Source: an uncultured Eubacteriales bacterium (lineage in GTDB: Bacteria > Bacillota > Clostridia > Christensenellales > Borkfalkiaceae). From it: DNA of 7,751 nucleotides. The stretch is taken from positions 1 to 7,751 of the forward strand of contig CAJLLH010000051.1 in the NCBI GenBank assembly GCA_905207385.1, read 5' to 3'. Shown here in pieces: positions 1-6,319 of this stretch (the stretch's first letter is position 1; every line of letters begins with the position of its first letter). The position numbers and the translations under genes were made by a program. The notes beneath the pieces are model-generated. The model saw only the letters and a list, made by a program, of their open reading frames with translations, did no database searches and was not told where the DNA came from.

Positions 1-49
1 TTCCACCATGGGCCCCGGCGTGAAGATGAACGCCAACAAGCAGCTGTAA
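1..49 (+). CDS. rplA: 50S ribosomal protein L1, C-terminal end (partial)
   Basis: Only the last 15 codons are present, read from position 2 and ending with TAA at 47-49. They give STMGPGVKMNANKQL, which matches the conserved extreme C-terminus of bacterial L1 (the S-T-M-G-P-G-V-K signature followed by a short variable tail). L1 binds 23S rRNA at the L1 stalk, where it helps release deacylated tRNA, and in many bacteria it represses its own mRNA. The rest of the gene lies off the left edge. In most bacteria rplA is followed by rplJ (L10); here an acetyltransferase gene follows after 23 nt. The identification rests on a short but distinctive motif. Confidence 0.85.
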   Translation, partial: STMGPGVKMNANKQL

Positions 50-72
50 TTTTTGCAGCAAAAGGATATTTG

Positions 73-633
73 ATGGAAGAGATAACTATAAGGTCGGCAA
101 AGCTTTCCGATGCGGAAAAACTTTGCGAAATTTATGCTTACTATGTAAACAATACGGCGGTTACGTTCGAGGACGATGCGCCCGACGTAAAGCAGTTTAC
201 TGAAAGAATGCAAAATATAATGTCATTTTACCCTTATTTCGTCGCTGAAAGCGGGGAAGAGGTTGTAGGCTTCTGTTATGCCGGCGTATTCAAAAACAGG
301 TCCGCGTACGACTGGGCCGTTGAAACTACGGTGTATGTTGCAAAAGGTTTTAATCGCCGCGGAGTAGGGGTAAGCCTTTACGCTGCGCTTGAAAAGGCGC
401 TCAAGTCGCAGGGCATAAAAAATATGTACGCGTGCATAGCATACCCCGCGCAAGAGGATGAGTATCTTACCGCAGACAGTGTAAACTTTCATAAAAAGCT
501 TGGGTTTAAAATGATAGGCAGGTTCAGAAAGTGCGGCAGTAAATTCGGAAGGTGGTACGATATGGTCTGGATGGAAAAGATGATAGGTCGACATAATTCC
601 GACCCTGTGCGCCCAGTATCTTATTCTGATTGA
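73..633 (+). CDS. GNAT-family N-acetyltransferase, phosphinothricin / L-amino-acid acetyltransferase type
   Basis: This 186-residue cytoplasmic protein has the GNAT fold and is predicted to move an acetyl group from acetyl-CoA to a small amine. Family hallmarks are visible in order: an N-terminal IR.A...D...L..IY segment (residues 6-21), N-T-A-V-T-F-E at 27-33, the acetyl-CoA pyrophosphate loop around RRGVG (95-99) followed by LYAALEKAL, S-V-N-F-H-K-K-L-G-F at 136-145, and G-S-K-F-G-R-W-Y-D at 155-163. These last blocks characterise the phosphinothricin acetyltransferase/MnaT-like branch. Length is typical, with about 15 extra residues at the C-terminus. ATG at 73 is preferred over TTG at 70 because AAAGGA (61-66) sits 6 nt upstream. 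The gene is 23 nt behind rplA and may be co-transcribed with it. The true substrate (phosphinothricin-like compound, methionine derivative, other amine) cannot be told from sequence. Confidence 0.9.
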   Translation: MEEITIRSAKLSDAEKLCEIYAYYVNNTAVTFEDDAPDVKQFTERMQNIMSFYPYFVAESGEEVVGFCYAGVFKNRSAYDWAVETTVYVAKGFNRRGVGVSLYAALEKALKSQGIKNMYACIAYPAQEDEYLTADSVNFHKKLGFKMIGRFRKCGSKFGRWYDMVWMEKMIGRHNSDPVRPVSYSD

Positions 634-982
634 TGCAGTTTTGTTTGGGTAAAATGATAAAATTAGCAATAAATGAAGTGCTATTTCACGCATAACAAGC
701 GTTTTTGTGTAGGCTTTTATGGCGTTTTAAAAAATGCGCTGCGCAGTATAGAGTTTGGTTAAAGTCTGATTGCGTTTTAAATTCTCGGCTGCAATTTTAT
801 TATTTGATTAAGGCGTTAAAGCTAGCTTAATTATACAGAAGAGTTCAACAACAATTAATTATTGCGGGTTTTGCATAAAGCGCCGAAAATTGTTTGATTT
901 TTTTCTTAATATATTGTATTATATTTGCGTTGCCGAAAAGGGCAGATGTGTTTTTGCTTTTTTCGCGTAAAAATGGAATAAT
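634..982. other. AT-rich intergenic region between the acetyltransferase and the tRNA
   Basis: No supported gene is seen in these 349 nt on either strand. An antisense reading frame spans the end of the acetyltransferase and the first part of this gap but looks like a shadow frame. No strong terminator follows the acetyltransferase; the best candidate is a 4-bp stem ACGC/GCGT (688-691 with 699-702) followed by TTTT, which is weak. A small palindrome TGCGC-T-GCGCA lies at 735-745. The right end contains a candidate promoter for the tRNA. Confidence 0.6.
894..922 (+). promoter_or_regulatory. Candidate promoter for tRNA-Arg
   Basis: A -35-like TTGATT (894-899) is separated by 17 nt from a -10-like TATTAT (917-922). 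This would start transcription near 929, about 54 nt before the mature tRNA. The surrounding DNA is AT-rich, so such matches are not rare. It is the best-spaced candidate immediately upstream of the tRNA. Confidence 0.4.
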
Positions 983-1057
983 GCTTCCGTAGTTAAATGG
1001 ATATAACAGCCCCCTCCTAAGGGGCCGTTGTGGGTTCGATTCCCGCCGGGAGTACCA
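983..1057 (+). tRNA. tRNA-Arg, anticodon CCT (reads AGG), CCA encoded
   Basis: A full cloverleaf can be drawn. The acceptor stem pairs GCTTCCG (983-989) with CGGGAGT (1047-1053), including wobble pairs. The D arm is GTTA/TAAC (992-995 with 1004-1007), with GG in the loop. The anticodon stem is GCCCC/GGGGC (1009-1013 with 1021-1025) and its 7-nt loop CTCCTAA places anticodon CCT at 1016-1018. The T arm is GTGGG/CCCGC (1030-1034 with 1042-1046) around the loop TTCGATT. The discriminator is A1054 and CCA is encoded at 1055-1057. Anticodon CCT assigns it to arginine, decoding AGG. Confidence 0.96.
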
Positions 1058-1097
1058 AAAAAGAACAGGTCATTTTATATGGCCTGTTCTTTTTTGG
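1055..1097 (+). terminator. Intrinsic terminator directly after tRNA-Arg, stem starting in the CCA
   Basis: CCAAAAAAGAACAGG (1055-1069) is perfectly complementary to CCTGTTCTTTTTTGG (1083-1097), giving a 15-bp stem whose A-rich 5' arm begins with the tRNA's CCA. The run of six T in the 3' arm (1090-1095) acts as the termination tract. The loop of about 13 nt is AT-rich and its ends can add weak pairs. It most likely ends the tRNA transcript. Confidence 0.8.
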
Positions 1098-1105
1098 GTA
1101 TATAA

Positions 1106-1200
1106 TAGAAAAAGCGGCGGGAATCGAGGGAAGGAGGCGTGAGCGGGAGCGAGCGGTTTGCGCAGAAAGAAAGAGTAAGCGGAGAGAGATGAGCGAACTA
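1106..1200 (+). other. Purine-rich spacer of unknown role, with an inverted copy of the tRNA T-arm
   Basis: Between 1121 and 1200, 62 of 80 plus-strand bases are purines, with repeated GAGCGG/GAGCG/GAGAG words (for example GAGCGG-GAGC-GAGCGG at 1141-1156). Bases 1115-1127 (CGGCGGGAATCGA) are an exact reverse complement of tRNA bases 1036-1048. An AAGGAGG at 1131-1137 looks like a ribosome binding site, but the only start near it is a GTG one base away. A -10-like TATAAT at 1101-1106 has no acceptable -35 partner. I do not recognise the element. Confidence 0.5.
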
Positions 1201-1266
1201 AACAGCGGACACCCGCTGTTTACCGGGGCGCGCGAGAAGAGTTGGTGCAAAAAGTGCGCGAAATGA
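1189..1266 (+). CDS. Possible 25-codon ORF overlapping the next gene (hypothetical)
   Basis: ATG at 1189 follows GGAGAGAG (1181-1188), a purine-rich sequence that could act as a close-spaced ribosome binding site. The frame runs 25 codons to TGA at 1264-1266, starts MSELNSGHPLF, and ends with a basic C-terminus containing W-C-K-K-C. Its stop overlaps the ATG at 1263 of the following ORF (ATGA), the arrangement used for translational coupling. A 10-bp palindrome (1199-1222) sits inside it. It matches no family I know and could be chance in a purine-rich tract, so this is a tentative call. Confidence 0.25.
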   Translation: MSELNSGHPLFTGAREKSWCKKCAK

Positions 1267-1487
1267 ACAATTATCTTTTGGTGGTTCTTGCAATAAGTTG
1301 TTCAAGCGACGGTTACAAATTTGACAGGGTAATTGTAAAAGATAATTGTCTTTATCTCGTTATTCTTAAAAATAAAATAGCTGAAGGCGATGCCGTTACT
1401 GACGACATAATTTATTGGGTTTATTATGCCGAAGTTGCGGCTGAAACAGGCTGCTCTGCAGGCGAAATTTTGTATGAATACCGTTAA
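1263..1487 (+). CDS. Hypothetical protein, 74 aa
   Basis: ATG at 1263 begins a 74-codon frame ending in TAA at 1485-1487, 22 nt before a strong terminator stem. The product starts MNNYLLVVLAISCSS and is then mixed, with aromatic/acidic segments (DDIIYWVYYAEVAAE) and an end in LYEYR. The hydrophobic N-terminus is too short to call a signal peptide with confidence. An upstream TTG at 1242 would add seven residues. No good ribosome binding site precedes either start, so translation would most plausibly depend on coupling to the 25-codon frame that overlaps it. The terminator placed just after the stop supports a transcribed unit. I do not recognise the family. Confidence 0.45.
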   Translation: MNNYLLVVLAISCSSDGYKFDRVIVKDNCLYLVILKNKIAEGDAVTDDIIYWVYYAEVAAETGCSAGEILYEYR

Positions 1488-1509
1488 GATTGTGCTCTGC
1501 GCTAAAAGA

Positions 1510-1540
1510 ATAAAGCCCCTGCAAACAGCAGGGGCTTTAT
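1510..1540. terminator. Bidirectional terminator between convergent genes
   Basis: ATAAAGCCCCTGC (1510-1522) pairs perfectly with GCAGGGGCTTTAT (1528-1540) around a 5-nt loop, a 13-bp stem with a GC-rich core and A/T-rich flanks on both sides. It lies 22 nt after the 74-aa ORF on the plus strand and 16 nt after potD on the minus strand. On the minus strand the stem is followed by TTCTTTT. It should serve both convergent transcripts and marks the end of the pot operon. Confidence 0.9.
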
Positions 1541-1556
1541 GTTAAGCTTTAAAATT

Positions 1557-3170
1557 TTAAGCCTTGCGGCGCGGTCTGTCGTAAAAAATTCTGTATCTGA
1601 AGCGGTACAGCACTATCGCTGCGGCTATGGCGACAATTACGACGGCTACAATAATTACCGTTGTAATGTCTATGTCTACAATGTCAAGGCAGCGCACGTT
1701 TATCCACATCTGATTTATTGCCGCGAGGTCGTCGCCGAAATCGAGCATTACTACGCTGCGTGAAATTATGTCGGCAGTGGGGTACTGCGTAAACGCCTGA
1801 CGTCCGCGGCTTATCGTTCCGCCGCTGTAAACGGGGTAACCCGCCACATACTCATCGTCGTCGTAGTCGTGCGTAAGCGTAGCACCGTCTACTTCAACGG
1901 TATCCATATCGATGTATATATAGCTGTCTTCGCCGAAGAAGTAACTTACGTCGTACACGTAAACGTTTTCAAATTCGTAATAATCTTCGCTTTCGGGGTC
2001 GGTTACCACGCCGTAGCACCAGTCGAAGTAGTTATAAACTTCGTCCGCGGCGATGGAAGAGGTGTACCCGATATAATACATATTGCGCACGGCTATGTCG
2101 GGGCGGGAAAGGAAATTTACAAACGCTTCGGCGGCAATCTGTCTGTTTTTATCTCCGTTTATGCCGTCTTTAAGCATAACCCAGCCGTCGAACCAGAGGT
2201 TTGTGCTTTCGTCGGGTACGGAATACCAAAGCTCGGTATCTTCCTCATCGGCCTGGTCCATGATGTAAACGGCGTCGCCCGACCACTGGAAGTTTGCAAT
2301 AACCTTACCCGTAACCATATCCGTCTTGCCGCTGTCAGTTTCAAAGGAATAAACGTTATCTTTAATGTCCTTTAAAATATCTTCCGCAGCTGCAATAGTT
2401 TCTTCGTCGGTGGAGTTCAGAAGCGCGCTTCTTGCGGTGCTTTTTTCCTGTTCAGTCATGTTTTCGTCGGCGTTGATTTTATCCAGCTCGTCCTTGTAGA
2501 GTATGGATAAAGCGGCAAAATAAGCGTCGCGCACGTTGTCTTTTACGGTAACAGATTTTTCATACTTTCCGTTGGTAAGTATGTTCCAGGCGGCAACGTC
2601 TTCTTCGCTTTCAATCCTTTCGGGATTGTATACAAGACCCGTCGTGCCCCACATGTAGCACGCGGCAATGCCGCTCCAGCCGTACTGCCCGAAAATGCTG
2701 TCTTCCGCGCCGTCGATGTATTCCGAAACGCCGTTTATATAATAATTTTCGGGGTTTTCCGTATCCATGAAGTCCTGCGAATAGGGCTGAATTTTGTCCT
2801 CTGCAAGAAGCTTCATAATCATATAATCGGAGGGGCATACAAGGTCGTAAACGTCGCCGAGGTTTAGCTGGTTGTAAAGGTCTTCGTTCGTGCCGAAGGT
2901 GGAGTATTCAACCCTTACTTTAAATCCGAAATCCTGCGAATTGAACCATTCGGTGAAGTCGTCCACAACGCTGTTTTCGCCAAAAATTTCCGTTCCGTCG
3001 CCAAGTTCTATAAGTTCGTCTTCGCCCCAGCCGCCAAGGTCGATATATTCTTCCCAGTTGGAAACGCGCAGTACAACCGTTTCGTCTGCTTTAGTGCAGC
3101 CCGCGGCGGAAAGTACGGGAACGGCAAAGAGGCACGCCGCCGCAACTGCGGCAATTCTCATCTTTTTCAT
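1557..3170 (-). CDS. potD: Spermidine/putrescine ABC transporter substrate-binding lipoprotein PotD, enlarged
   Basis: This is the extracytoplasmic receptor that would hand polyamines to PotBC. The 537 residues open with a lipoprotein signal (MKKMRIAAVAAACLFAVPVL) and a lipobox ending in cysteine 25 (SAAGC). PotD-type blocks follow: RVSNWEEYID (35-44), VEYSTFGTNEDLYNQL (87-102), YDLVCPSDYMIMKL (108-121), YMWGTTGLVYNPE (172-184), FQWSGDAVYIM (294-304) and LWFDGWVMLKDG (325-336), with the final helix at about 463-495. The start at 3170 is set by GGAGGA (3182-3177) and a 4-nt ATGA overlap with potC; the frame extends further upstream, but inside potC and without need. Classical PotD is about 350 residues. 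The excess comes from an acidic/tyrosine-rich insertion near 388-462 and a hydrophobic C-terminal segment at about 503-521, followed by a basic tail. Polyamine specificity is inferred from family and operon. Confidence 0.93.
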   Translation of the reverse strand: MKKMRIAAVAAACLFAVPVLSAAGCTKADETVVLRVSNWEEYIDLGGWGEDELIELGDGTEIFGENSVVDDFTEWFNSQDFGFKVRVEYSTFGTNEDLYNQLNLGDVYDLVCPSDYMIMKLLAEDKIQPYSQDFMDTENPENYYINGVSEYIDGAEDSIFGQYGWSGIAACYMWGTTGLVYNPERIESEEDVAAWNILTNGKYEKSVTVKDNVRDAYFAALSILYKDELDKINADENMTEQEKSTARSALLNSTDEETIAAAEDILKDIKDNVYSFETDSGKTDMVTGKVIANFQWSGDAVYIMDQADEEDTELWYSVPDESTNLWFDGWVMLKDGINGDKNRQIAAEAFVNFLSRPDIAVRNMYYIGYTSSIAADEVYNYFDWCYGVVTDPESEDYYEFENVYVYDVSYFFGEDSYIYIDMDTVEVDGATLTHDYDDDEYVAGYPVYSGGTISRGRQAFTQYPTADIISRSVVMLDFGDDLAAINQMWINVRCLDIVDIDITTVIIVAVVIVAIAAAIVLYRFRYRIFYDRPRRKA

Positions 3171-3979
3171 ATGCGTTCCTCCGCAGTTTTCTTTTTGCCC
3201 GAAAGCACGTTCATAAGCACGACTATTACAACAACCACAAGGAATATGATTGTGGAAAGCGCCCACAGCGCCGTTTTTATTTCGGTCTGACCGCCCTTGG
3301 TGGCGTTTACTACGTAAGTGCTTATCGTATCGAAGGTAGAGGGTTTGGTGTAGGTGGTTATAAAGTAGTCGTCAAGCGACAGCGTTACAGCCAGCATGAA
3401 ACCTGAAAGTATGCCGGGCAGAAGCTGGGGTATAACAACTTTGAAAAGCGCCTGTGCGGGCGTTGCGCCGAGGTCAAGCGCGGCTTCGTAAAGGTTGTTG
3501 TCCATCTGCTTGAGTCTGGGCATAACCGAAAGGTATACAAAGGGTGCGCAAAGTACGACGTGTCCTATAACGAGGGGCACAAAAGTATCTTTGCTTATGC
3601 CTAAAAGCACTATAAGAAGCACGCAGATTGAAAAACCGGTAACTATGTCGGCGTTTACGACGGGTATCTGGTTTGCGTAGTTTATAAGGTGCTTGGCAGT
3701 TCTTTTGGAATAGAAAGTTCCTATCGCGCCGAGAGTTCCGAGTACTGCGGCAATAAGTGCCGAACCGAGCGCAAGTGCAACCGTGCCGCCTATCATGCTG
3801 CGCAGTTCTTCGTTTTCAAACAGTGTGATATAGTTCTGGAAAGAGAATCCTTTTACCGCGCCGCCAACCATGGTTGCGTCGGTAAAGCTGTATACGGCGA
3901 GCAGGAGTATGGGAATGTAAATAAACGCAAGTATGAGCACGAGCCATACGACGCTTAAAACTTTTTTTGTTATTTTCAC
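3167..3979 (-). CDS. potC: Spermidine/putrescine ABC transporter permease PotC
   Basis: This 270-residue inner-membrane subunit is one half of the transport channel. Membrane segments are evident near residues 8-30, 65-88, 110-127, 134-152, 188-206 and 239-259. The cytoplasmic loop that docks on the ATPase (EAA loop) is EAALDLGATPAQALFKVVIP (165-184), followed by QLLPGI. Length and layout are normal for PotC. The start codon is GTG (3979-3977), supported by GGGAGGAA (3993-3986) at 6-nt spacing. It overlaps the potB stop by 4 nt (GTGA), and its own stop overlaps the potD start by 4 nt (ATGA), so translation of the run is probably coupled. Confidence 0.95.
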   Translation of the reverse strand: MKITKKVLSVVWLVLILAFIYIPILLLAVYSFTDATMVGGAVKGFSFQNYITLFENEELRSMIGGTVALALGSALIAAVLGTLGAIGTFYSKRTAKHLINYANQIPVVNADIVTGFSICVLLIVLLGISKDTFVPLVIGHVVLCAPFVYLSVMPRLKQMDNNLYEAALDLGATPAQALFKVVIPQLLPGILSGFMLAVTLSLDDYFITTYTKPSTFDTISTYVVNATKGGQTEIKTALWALSTIIFLVVVVIVVLMNVLSGKKKTAEERI

Positions 3980-4788
3980 AGCAAATTCCTCCCTGCGGCT
4001 TCGTCGTTGTCTTTGTCGCTGAATCTGTTGGTGGCAAGCGTGATTATAAATATAATTATGAGCAGAATAAGCGATATCATCGAACCGTTGTTCCAGTCGA
4101 AGTGCGCAAAATAGCTGCCTATAAGGCTGCCCATTATATAGGTGCTGTTATACAGCATGTCCAGCACGACGTAGTTCGTCATCGAGGGGAGCAGAACCAT
4201 CGTCACGCCCGAAATTATGCCGGGAACGGAGAGGGGAAGAACGACGCGCATAAATACGGTGAAGCCGCTTGCGCCAAGGTCTTCGGCCGCCTCGGTAAGG
4301 CTTTTATCCAGCTTGCTCAAAGAGGTGTAAAGGGGAAGTATCATAAAAGGCAGAAAGTCGTAAGTCATGCCTATTATGGTGTTAAGGAAAGGATGCAGCG
4401 CGATATTGGTTTCTATCGCGGTAAGTATTTCCTTGAGCGCGGTGATGCGCAGAGTGAAGTTAATCCACATGGGTAGCACGAACAGCATTAAAAGAACGTA
4501 TTTTTTCTTGAATTTGCTGCGCGCGAGAATGTAAGCAACGGGGTACGCGATTGCAAGGCATATAACGGTAGTCATAACCGATATGGCAATGCTGTTGAGC
4601 AGCGTGCCGAGCGTATTGGTGTTCGTGAAGAAGTTTACGAGGTTATCGAACGTAAACTGACCTGTGCCGTTTGTGAACGCGTAATAAATTATAACCAGCA
4701 GCGGGCATATTACGAAGAGTATTAAAAACGCCGCGTAAGGGATGCACAGCTGTTTGCGGTTGAACCGCAGTTTAAGCGCTTTTGTCAT
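3976..4788 (-). CDS. potB: Spermidine/putrescine ABC transporter permease PotB
   Basis: This 270-residue integral membrane protein partners with PotC to form the channel. Predicted membrane segments lie near residues 15-37, 62-88, 97-117, 135-156, 187-205 and 236-254. The EAA loop is [20 protein letters not shown] (166-185), followed by LSVPGI. That is the standard arrangement for the PotB/CysW-type permease family, and the length is normal. ATG at 4788 overlaps the potA stop by 4 nt (ATGA). Its upstream site is an unusual run of five G (4800-4796), 7 nt from the start, so initiation may rely on coupling to potA translation. The C-terminal tail is charged and cytoplasmic. Confidence 0.95.
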   Translation of the reverse strand: MTKALKLRFNRKQLCIPYAAFLILFVICPLLVIIYYAFTNGTGQFTFDNLVNFFTNTNTLGTLLNSIAISVMTTVICLAIAYPVAYILARSKFKKKYVLLMLFVLPMWINFTLRITALKEILTAIETNIALHPFLNTIIGMTYDFLPFMILPLYTSLSKLDKSLTEAAEDLGASGFTVFMRVVLPLSVPGIISGVTMVLLPSMTNYVVLDMLYNSTYIMGSLIGSYFAHFDWNNGSMISLILLIIIFIITLATNRFSDKDNDEAAGRNLL

Positions 4789-6296
4789 TTTTTATCCCCC
4801 GTAGCAGGTTTTAAAGTAAGCTTTATCTTGTCCGCGGGGATAATAAGGCTTACCTTGTCGCCCGTGTTCCAAAGGTCGGGGCAGGCGAGAACGTAATCTT
4901 CTTCGTTTTCTTCCGTCCTTACGATATAGCGGTAGTGGTCGCCCTTGTAAATCATGGAAATTATGCTGCCTTCCGCGCCGCCTGCGCCTTCTTCGTCGCT
5001 CATAGTTATGTCGCGGAAGCCTACTTCTGCGGTAACTTCCGTACCCGTAAGGTCAAGCTTTTCGCCCGTGGCGGTTATAAGGTAGCCCTCTTCGTCAAGG
5101 TGTGAACCCTTGTAAAGCTGGGTAACGTCGCATTCGAATTCGCCGTCGCCGAATTTTACGGTGTTGTTCTTGGTTATAACGCCGTCGTATTTGTTTTCGG
5201 TGTAAACCTTTTCCATTATGTGGATGCCGTCGGGGTCTATCTTCATGCCTATAACCGAACCGGGTTCGGCGTAAGCGGTGCTCTGAATAACTATTTCAAA
5301 CATGCCGACTTCCACGGTTATTTCGTAGTGCACGCCCTTGAAAACGGTGGAGGTTACTTTGCCTTTAAGCTGACCTTCGCCCGCTTTGCATATGTGAATG
5401 TCTTCGGGGCGCACAACGACGTCCACGTACTGGTTTATTTCGTAATCGTCAAGGCAGTCGAAAGAAGCTCCGCAGAACTTTACCTTGAGCTTGCCTACCA
5501 TCATGCCGTTGAATATGTTGCTTTCGCCTATGAAGTCGGCAACGAAAGTGTTTACGGGCTCGTTATAAATGTCGGTGGGAGTGCCTACCTGCTGAATTTC
5601 GCCGTCGTTTATAACGACTATTTTATCGCTCATCGTAAGCGCTTCTTCCTGGTCGTGCGTAACGTAGATAAAGGTTATGCCCAGGCGTCTGTGCATCTCT
5701 TTAAGCTCTATCTGCATTTCCTTGCGCATTTTAAGGTCGAGCGCGCCCAAAGGCTCGTCCAGAAGAAGGATTTCGGGCTCGTTGACTATGGCGCGGGCAA
5801 TAGCTACGCGCTGCTGCTGACCGCCCGAAAGAGTGGAAACCGAACGTTTTTCAAAGCCTTCAAGGTCAACTATGTCCAGAACGCGCTTTACCTTTTCGTC
5901 TATTTCGCGGCGGGAAAGGTGCAGCTTTTTAGTTACCTTTTCGCCCTTGCGGTTTACGACTTCGGTTTCAATCTTTTTAAGTCTGAGGCCGAAAGCTATA
6001 TTTTCGTAAACGTTGAGGTGGGGGAACAGCGAGTAACGCTGAAACACCGTATTTACGGGGCGTTTGTTGGGCGGCAGGTTGCTTATGTCCTCGCCGTTTA
6101 ACAGAATCTGACCGGAAGTAGGCAGGTCGAACCCGGCAATCATCCTTAAAGTGGTGGTTTTGCCGCAACCCGACGGGCCGAGGAAGGTTACAAATTCGCC
6201 TTTTTGTATGGCGAGGTTGAAATTTTCGACGGCGATAGTGTCGTCAAATGACTTGCATACGTCTTTGAGCTCGATGATGGTGTTGGTTCCGCTCAT
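4785..6296 (-). CDS. potA: Spermidine/putrescine ABC transporter ATP-binding protein PotA, with duplicated C-terminal module
   Basis: This 503-residue cytoplasmic ATPase powers the importer. All nucleotide-binding motifs are intact: Walker [10 protein letters not shown] (40-48), Q-loop glutamine in NTVFQ (82-86), signature LSGGQQQR (156-163), Walker B ILLLDEP (176-182), D-loop GALD (184-187) and switch histidine in THDQEE (213-218). A charged stretch at about 109-128 is inserted in the helical subdomain relative to E. coli PotA. The TOBE regulatory domain (about 263-361) is followed by a second, similar module (about 371-495), which explains the length against about 380 residues in E. coli. 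ATG at 6296 is chosen because AAGGAGAG (6310-6303) lies 6 nt upstream; an earlier in-frame ATG at 6347 lies inside the regulator gene. The regulator stop is 23 nt upstream and potB overlaps by 4 nt. Confidence 0.96.
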   Translation of the reverse strand: MSGTNTIIELKDVCKSFDDTIAVENFNLAIQKGEFVTFLGPSGCGKTTTLRMIAGFDLPTSGQILLNGEDISNLPPNKRPVNTVFQRYSLFPHLNVYENIAFGLRLKKIETEVVNRKGEKVTKKLHLSRREIDEKVKRVLDIVDLEGFEKRSVSTLSGGQQQRVAIARAIVNEPEILLLDEPLGALDLKMRKEMQIELKEMHRRLGITFIYVTHDQEEALTMSDKIVVINDGEIQQVGTPTDIYNEPVNTFVADFIGESNIFNGMMVGKLKVKFCGASFDCLDDYEINQYVDVVVRPEDIHICKAGEGQLKGKVTSTVFKGVHYEITVEVGMFEIVIQSTAYAEPGSVIGMKIDPDGIHIMEKVYTENKYDGVITKNNTVKFGDGEFECDVTQLYKGSHLDEEGYLITATGEKLDLTGTEVTAEVGFRDITMSDEEGAGGAEGSIISMIYKGDHYRYIVRTEENEEDYVLACPDLWNTGDKVSLIIPADKIKLTLKPATGDKK

Positions 6297-6319
6297 TTTA
6301 TTCTCTCCTTGAAAGTTTA

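Noticed and set aside
223..693. Minus-strand open frame antisense to the acetyltransferase
   Set aside because: It overlaps a well-supported GNAT gene almost fully and shows no family features.
983..1057. tRNA gene as an integration site of a mobile element
   Set aside because: No integrase, no direct repeat of the tRNA 3' end and no phage or conjugation genes are seen; only a short inverted copy of the T-arm exists.
1030..1188. Plus-strand frame extending the 25-codon ORF back into the tRNA
   Set aside because: A gene starting inside the tRNA and crossing its terminator is implausible; only the segment from ATG 1189 has a ribosome-binding-like sequence.
1017..1250. Minus-strand 77-codon open frame ending in ...AGIEPTTAP
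   Set aside because: Its C-terminal part is the antisense translation of the tRNA-Arg T-arm (AGIEPTT is a well-known artefact of tRNA complement translation), and the rest is complement of the purine-rich tract.
3967..4476. Plus-strand open frame (169 codons) antisense to potB
   Set aside because: Shadow frame opposite a clear permease gene; basic, low-complexity product with no recognisable domain.
5220..6101. Long plus-strand open frame (293 codons) antisense to potA
   Set aside because: Shadow of potA: the opposite frame is kept open by codon bias, there is no ribosome binding site, and potA has every catalytic motif intact.
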